From positions 65,690,884-65,754,883 of the forward strand of contig NC_083338.1 in the NCBI RefSeq assembly GCF_019175385.1: 64,000 nucleotides of DNA. The letters run 5' to 3'. Within the stretch, counting starts at the first letter, position 1, and the number at the start of each line of letters is the position of its first letter. Of the stretch, positions 58,108-64,000 are shown one piece after another. Below the pieces are notes generated by a model that was not told where the DNA came from, did no database searches, and worked only from the letters and a program-made list of their open reading frames with translations. The translations under genes and the position numbers were made by a program. This DNA is from Lycium barbarum. Taxonomy: Eukaryota > Streptophyta > Magnoliopsida > Solanales > Solanaceae.

Positions 58108-58147
58108 CTTGTTTATGGGTGTGAAGTACACCACACTTATAAACAAG
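58108..58147 (+). other. Leader hairpin of element I
   Basis: Stem kept with G-U pairs. The loop AAGTACAC contains the palindrome GTAC, a third kind of self-complementary loop in the window. Confidence 0.65.
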
Positions 58148-58257
58148 AGGCTGCAGGGCATTTAGGAATAATGATTGTCTTTTTTCTTCATAGATCGTGC
58201 GATAGAGCTGTGTTATAAAGTTTCCTTTTATTTCCCTAATTGTGCGTTATGATTTTA

Positions 58258-59520
58258 GCGATACTGGTAAAGCGGAAAGCAATAGCCGCCCAGAAGGGCA
58301 AGACTTTGATAGGACTGCGGAATGAACAGGAGTCCTCTGTAAATATAGAAGAGGGTGAGTCCTACAACGAGGCTCCATCTCGGACTACTCATACACCGCC
58401 TATATTAGAGGGGCATGGAGGGGCCTCAGCTCCATCTCCAGTGCCTCCAGTTCCACCACCGGGTGCTTTGGGCCAGCAGATGACCTAGGCTATTCAGTTG
58501 TTGACCCAACTAGTTACTGCTCAAGCTAAGTAGCAGAGTGCGGATCTGGGTGACAGAGCGGCTGGTGCCAGAGCCCGCGAATTTATGAGTTTGAATCCTC
58601 CAGAATTTTTTGGGTCAAAGCCAGATGAAAACCCGCAGGGCTTTATAGATGAGATGTTAAGGACGCTGAGAATAATACATGCTTCTGATACTGAGTCAGT
58701 GGAGTTGGCATCTTATAGGCTGCGGGATGTAGCCGTTCTATAGTATAATAATTGGATATCTTCGAGGAAGGAAAATGCACCTCCCACGGTTTGGCAGGAG
58801 TTTGTAGATGCTTTCATTCGCCATTATTTGCCACTCAAGGTTCAAAGGGCCCGGGCTAACAGGTTCTTGAATCTCAAGCAAGGAAATATGAATGCTCGGG
58901 AGTATAGTATTCATTTCAATTCATTGGCTCGGTATGCTCTGACCATGGTGGCCGATATAGGAGACCGAGTACATCAATTTGTAAGTTGCTTAGGGCCACA
59001 TTTGATCAAGGATTGCTTGACAGCTTCACTCTAGGAAGGGATGGACATTTTCTATATTCAGGCCCACGCCTAAAATTTCGAAGACCAACAGCAGCCGCAA
59101 AGGGGTGAGCGTGATATGGATAGAGGGCAGAGCAAGAGGGCCAGATCTACCGGTGCTAGTAGCGAGTATAGTGGGGGTCAGTGGCAACAGTACTTTAGAT
59201 ATTCAGGCCAACCTGCAGCAAGTGCACCTCCTCGATTCGCGGGCATGAGATTTGATCGCCCCATTAATTTTGGTCCGGGTCAGAGTTCGAGGGTCTCGAG
59301 TCCTCAGTTTGGAGGTGATTCTAGTCAGAGGAGACCACCGGTACCGCGATGCAGCCAATGCGATATATTACATTAAGGTTAGTGTCGCCGAGGCTCAGAT
59401 GCTTGTTATGCCTGTGGTCAGACTGGGCATACGATGCGTGACTGTCTATCGATGAGTGGTAGAGTTGGGGCCCAGCCTACGGGATCAGTAGCCGGTTCTC
59501 TTCATCAGTGCGCCCCGTAG
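58258..59520 (+). pseudogene. gag of element I
   Basis: The start codon is ATA rather than ATG (position matches MPVKRKA of D and H). Stops then follow at many former CAG, CGA or TGG codons. All parts of the protein are recognisable: proline-rich N-terminus; FMSLNPPEFFGSKPDENPQG; YRLRDVAV; FVDAFIRHYLP; SIHFNSLARYALTMVADIGDRVHQF; the arginine- and glutamine-rich linker; and a zinc knuckle CYACGQTGHTMRDC that keeps C-x2-C-x4-H-x4-C. It serves as the full-length comparison for the deleted gags of F and H. Confidence 0.85.
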
Positions 59521-59599
59521 GGCAGACTCCCTAGGTTTCAGCAGGTCGTGGTAGGGTTAGAGGGGTAGCATCCAGTTCAGGTGGCTCTCAGCCCCGTAT

Positions 59600-62500
59600 T
59601 TATGCCTTAGTAGGATGACAGGATCTTGAGTCCTCCCCTGATGTTATCACAGGTATCCTATCAGTATTCTCTCATGATGTTTATGCATTGATTGATCCGG
59701 GTTCTACTTTGTCATATATTACTCCATATATTGCTGATCGTATTTGGGTGAAACCTGAGTCAATTAAACCTTTTGAGGTGTCTACTCCTGTTACTGACCC
59801 GGTAATAGCTAGACAGGAATATAGAACTTGTGTGATTGTGGTACCTGATCGTCAAACTACAACTGGTTTGATTGAGCTGGAAACGTTAGATTTTGATGTG
59901 ATTATGGGCATGGATTGGCTGGCTTCTTGTTATGCTAATGTGTAATATAGAACAAAAATGGTTCGGTTCCAATTTCTAGGAGAACCAATGCTTGAGTGGA
60001 AGGGTAACACAACATCTCCAAGAGGTAGGTTTATTTCCTATCTCAAGGCGAGGAAGATGATGCCAAAGGCTATATTTATCATCCAGACCGAGTTCATGAC
60101 ACCGAAGAAAAACCGCCGCCTTTTCAATCCGTCCCAGTAGTAAATGAGTTTCCAGATGTGTTCCCAGATGAGCTTCTACGGGAAATTGATTTTACTATTG
60201 ATGTGTTGCCAGACACCGAACCCATATATATTCCTACTTACAGAATGGCTCCTGCAGAATTGAAAGAGCTAAATGCACAACTGAAAGATTTTCTCAAGAA
60301 GAGATTTATTAGACCCAGTTCATCGTCATGGGGAGCACCTGTCTTGTTTGTAAGAAAGAAGGATGGTTTTTTGTGAATGTGTATCGACTATAGGCAGTTT
60401 AACAAGGTGACAATAAAGAATAAATATCCACTTTCAAGAATCGATGATTTGTTTGATCAGTTACAAGGTGCTAAGTGGTTTTCAAAGATAGACCTAAGAT
60501 CAGGATATCACCAAGTGAGAGTCAAGGAAGAATATATTTTGAAAACGGCTTTCAGAACAAGATATGGGCATTATGAGTTTTGGGTAATGTCATTTGGGTT
60601 GACTAACACTCCATCAGTGTTTATGAATTTGATGAATAATGTATTTAGGCCTTTTCTATATCTATTTGTGATTATGTTTATAGATGACATTCTAGTATAT
60701 TCTCGGTCAGAAGAAGAGCATGCAGATCATCTACGTACTGTCCTTGAAATTCTTCGGACTCGAGAATTATATGCAAAATTTTCAAAATGTGAGTTTTAGC
60801 TGAATTCTGTAACATTTCTGGGCCATATCATCTTGGCTAACGGCATCCGAGTGAATAATCAGAAAATTGAGGCTGTGAAGACTTAGCCAAGGCTTACAAC
60901 ACCTACAGAGGTCCGTAGCTTTTTAGGATTAGCAAGTTATTAAAGGAGATTTGTAGAAGGATTCTTTTCTATTTCAGCACCATTGACAAAGCTAACTCAG
61001 AAGTCAGCAAAATTTCAATGGATCGATGCTTGTGAGGGTAGTTTCCAGGAATTGAAAGATAGATTGACTTCAGCCCCAGTCCTAATGCTTCCAGAAGGGT
61101 CAGAAGGTTATGTTATTTGTTGTGATGCCTCCAGTGTCGGATTGGGCTGTGTGTTGATGCAGCACGGAAAGGTTATAGCTTATGCCTCTAGACAATTGAG
61201 GAACCACGAGAAGAATTACCCGACTCATGATCTTGAATTAGCTGCGGTTATTCATGCACTGAAGATATGAAGACATTATTTGTACGGTGTCCAGGTTGAT
61301 ATCTATACAGATCACAAGAGTCTCCAATATATTTTCAAGCAGAAGGAGTTGAATCTGAGGCAGAGGCGATGGTTAGAGCTATTGAAAGACTATGATGTGA
61401 GTATCTTATATTATCCCGGAAAGGCAAATGTGGTGGCCGATGCTCTTAGCCTAAAATCCATGGGCAGTTTATATGACATCCAATCGGGGAAGTAGGAATT
61501 AGTTCATGAGCTCCACCAGCTAGCTAGCCTAGGAGTTCATTTAATGGATTCAGGCAATACATGAGTCGATATTAACAACCCAGTTGTTTCATTCTTAGAT
61601 ATAGAAGTGAAAAAGCACCAGTATGAACATCCTAAGTTAAGTCATTACAGAGATGCACTTCCCAAGAAGGAAAATTCACTATTTGAGATTTCTGCAGACG
61701 GGATTCTAATGCATCGATACAGGCTGTGTGTCCCAGATGCTGCAGGATTACGCTGCCGAATTCTGGAAGAAGCCCATTACTCCCGTTATTCTCTTCACCC
61801 AGGAGCGACAAAGATGTACCATGACCTCAAATCAATGTATTGGTGGAACAGGATGAAGAAAGATATAACAGGGTTTGTAGCTCAATGCCCAAATTGTGAA
61901 AAAGTGAAAATGGAACATCAAAAGCCAAGAGGATTGTTACAAGCTATGGAAATCCCAACCTAGAAATAGGAAGTGATCAACATGGATTTTATTGTAGGTT
62001 TTCCTTGTTCTCAGCATAAGTATGATTCCATATGGGTGATCATCGACAGGCTCACGAAGTCAGCTTATTTCATCCAGTCAGGACTACATATTCAGCAGAA
62101 GATTATGTAAGGCTATATCTTAAGGAGATAGTGCGACTTCATGGTGTTCCGGTATCCATTATCACAGATAGGGGAGCACAATTTATAGCTAAATTCTGGA
62201 AGTCTTTTCAAGAAGGTTTGGGAACTCAAGTGAGACTTAGCACCGCATTTCATCCACAAACTGACAGACAAGCTGAACGCACTATTAAGACGTTGGAAGA
62301 TATGTTGCGGGCATGTGTACTAGATTTCGGAGGTAATTGGGATGATCATTTTCCACTTATTGAATTTGCCTATAACAACAGTTATCATTCCAGCATCCAG
62401 ATGGCTCTGTATGAAGCTCTGTATGGAAGAAAGTGTAGATCGCCAATTGGATGGTTTGAAGTCAGAGAGACGCAACTGATAGGTCCAAAATTGATTCAGA

Positions 62501-63054
62501 AGCGATGGAAAAGATCAAGCTCATACGAGACCGATTGTTGACAGCTCAAAGTCGCCAAAAGTCTTATGCGGACAATCATCGATGAAACTTGGAATTCTAA
62601 ATCAATGATTGGGTGTTCTTAAAAGTGTCGCCGACGAAAGATGTAATGAGATTCGGCCAGAAGGGAAAGCTTAGTCCCCGGTATATTGGGCCTTATAAGA
62701 TTGCATGCAAGGTGGGCTAATTGGCTTATGAACTAGATATACCTTTGGAACTTGAATCAGTCCATCCAGTTTTTCATGTGTCAATGCTCCGCAAATGTGT
62801 TTGAGATCCTTCTAGAGTTGTGTGGGTAGATTATGTTCAAGTTACCGAGAAGTTGGTGTATGAAGAGGTATCCATTGCTATACTAGATAGACAAGTGCGG
62901 ACACTCAGGAACAAAGAGGTGGCCTCAGTCAAGGTCTTATGGAGAAACAATAACAAATAAGAAATTACTTGGGAGGTAGAAGAAGATATGAAGTCCAGAT
63001 ATCCTTAATTGTTTCCACCCCCGGAAGAGGTTTAAGAGGAGACGCCATTATCCT
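59600..63054 (+). pseudogene. pol of element I: PR, RT, RNase H, INT, chromodomain
   Basis: Protease (to about 59945) keeps its active site in IDPGSTLSYI. RT (60158-60846) has [22 protein letters not shown] and [10 protein letters not shown]. RNase H (about 60983-61500) has [35 protein letters not shown] and [13 protein letters not shown]. Integrase has the H-H-C-C zinc segment (61770-61920, ending CPNCEKVK). Its core has INMDFIVGF, ITDRGAQF and QAERTIKTLED, matching the D, D and E positions, and a C-terminus follows. The chromodomain is at 62925-63010 (VKVLWRNNNK, ITWEVEEDM). At least ten stops and two frameshifts occur; many stops look like CAG, CGA or TGG changed by C-to-T or G-to-A. Confidence 0.9.
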
Positions 63055-63225
63055 CAGGTATGTAATGTTTCTTTGATGCTTTCTTGCCCGTGCGTGGCCA
63101 TGCTCTTGTTGTTATTGTTGTTGTAGCCCTGTGAGGCAATGTTCTTTTGAGTTGTTGTGACGGGATGGTAGTGCCATATTACAAGGGAAACTCTGGCGAA
63201 ATTTTTGTAAAATCCCCGAGGGATT

Positions 63226-63274
63226 AACATTCGAGGACAAATGTTTCTAAGGGGGGGGGGGGGGGGGGGGAGAA
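63226..63274 (+). other. Polypurine tract of element I with 20 consecutive G
   Basis: The upstream hairpin (63226-63245) has one mismatch. The tract then has 20 G in a row (63251-63270) against 5-7 in the other elements, followed by AGAA and the LTR start. Confidence 0.9.
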
Positions 63275-64000
63275 TGTTACGCCTCTCATTTTCATCGTAG
63301 TAGAATTTATGGTTTCTAGTCAGGTGTACCTTAAGAATGGAGACCCGTGCCCGAGTTTGGGAATATAAGTTTCTTACCCCGTGTATAAATGTACCATCAG
63401 GTATTCCTGGTAACTTACAGGATTGGAAGTTGAACGGATCGAATCATCGCAATCTGAACTGAATCAGGAAATTCTGCAGACACCAGCCAGTGTCGACGAG
63501 CCGTCAACATATCAACAGACCGTCACTTCGTTGGAACTTTCCAGTTCTAGTTATAAATAGACGACCCCTGCTCTAATTTTTCAGTTTCCACTTTCTCTGC
63601 AAGTCTTGAGAGCTCTAGAATATTCCCTCCACCATACTAACACATATCCAAGGGAAATCAAGGATTAAACACCAATAATTAGTAGAATCAAGTGTATGGA
63701 TGCTCACTAGGGTTTGGAGAGATCAATAATTCCTTTTGTATTGAAGTTGGGGTTTTTCTCAAATGGAGTATCTTCATCCAAAGACTATTCCTACATAGTC
63801 AAAGGTGATTTTTACATTTATTTAATATTATTAAAAGTATTGAGTGGTTGAAAGACTTGGATTAGAGAAGAAAGTAGAATATGAGTTCAAATATGGAAAT
63901 TATGATATTTTGAGCAGTAAGTTAATTGAAGTCATGATTCTTAGTGTGAGATGATTATAGTCTTGTTATGAATGATGCTAATGTCGTTGAGGAAGTATTA
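63275..64000 (+). repeat. 3' LTR of element I, first 726 bases
   Basis: Starts TGTTACGCCTCTC. It has a TATAAATA box (63552-63559) preceded by GACGAGCCGTC and GACCGTCAC, again short inverted motifs just upstream of TATA. It continues past the window. Confidence 0.85.

Larger units (their letters stand above)
56752..64000 (+). mobile_element. Element I: gag-pol Ty3/gypsy element, runs off the window
   Basis: LTR part, primer-binding site, leader, gag, PR, RT, RNase H, INT, chromodomain, polypurine tract and the start of the 3' LTR are in order. It is the most complete pol in the window but full of stops. That the two LTR pieces belong together is inferred from order; they do not overlap for comparison. 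Confidence 0.9.

Overview
This is plant nuclear DNA made almost wholly of nested Ty3/gypsy LTR retrotransposons. I see no ordinary host gene. Three things support this. Every intact internal region opens with a primer-binding site (TGGTATCAGAGCAG) matching the 3' end of plant initiator-Met tRNA. The pol remnants carry the chromodomain-type C-terminus of the Tekay/Del chromovirus lineage. LTRs run TG...CA with 5-bp target-site duplications (TSDs). The LTR style resembles Solanaceae (asterid) repeats; that is recollection, not a search.

Layout, left half (all +). Element E (gag-pol) starts with an LTR end at 1-115. Its gag is split at 642 by element F (643-18244, TSD AGAGT/ATAGT). F's own 5' LTR is split by element A (1775-9842, TSD GATAT), so there are three nesting levels. 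E resumes at 18250 and runs through PR and RT to RNase H, where element D (LTR 20928-23241, then gag) interrupts it at 20928. D is cut off near 24533 by a deletion that joins it to the middle of an LTR of element C.

Layout, right half. Element B (24672-33791, + strand, TSD ATATA, two 3050-bp LTRs nearly identical) sits in C's truncated 5' LTR. C continues to about 44402 and holds a minus-strand solo LTR (36961-39996, TSD GTACC). C abuts a minus-strand gag-pol element H (44403-56751), which carries a plus-strand solo LTR G (51348-54210, TSD ACACC). H sits in the 5' LTR of plus-strand gag-pol element I (56752 to past the window end).

E, H and I are decayed autonomous copies with many stop codons. 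A, B, C and F look non-autonomous. A has 3.4-kb LTRs around only 1.24 kb. B carries a 193-residue acidic ORF of unknown function and a 5S-rRNA-like segment. F has a Gag lacking capsid but keeping its zinc knuckle. Coding and non-coding elements share a set of apparent cis signals: the Met-tRNA PBS; a leader hairpin with a self-complementary loop; a TGATTTCAG motif before the gag start; a hairpin just before the polypurine tract; and twin hairpins in the LTR. A, B and C also share an intron-like block. The pattern suggests that non-autonomous elements are mobilised in trans by their gag-pol relatives. The most novel signals are the leader hairpin with covarying stem and palindromic loop, the B ORF, the 5S-like segment, and palindrome arrays upstream of LTR TATA boxes.
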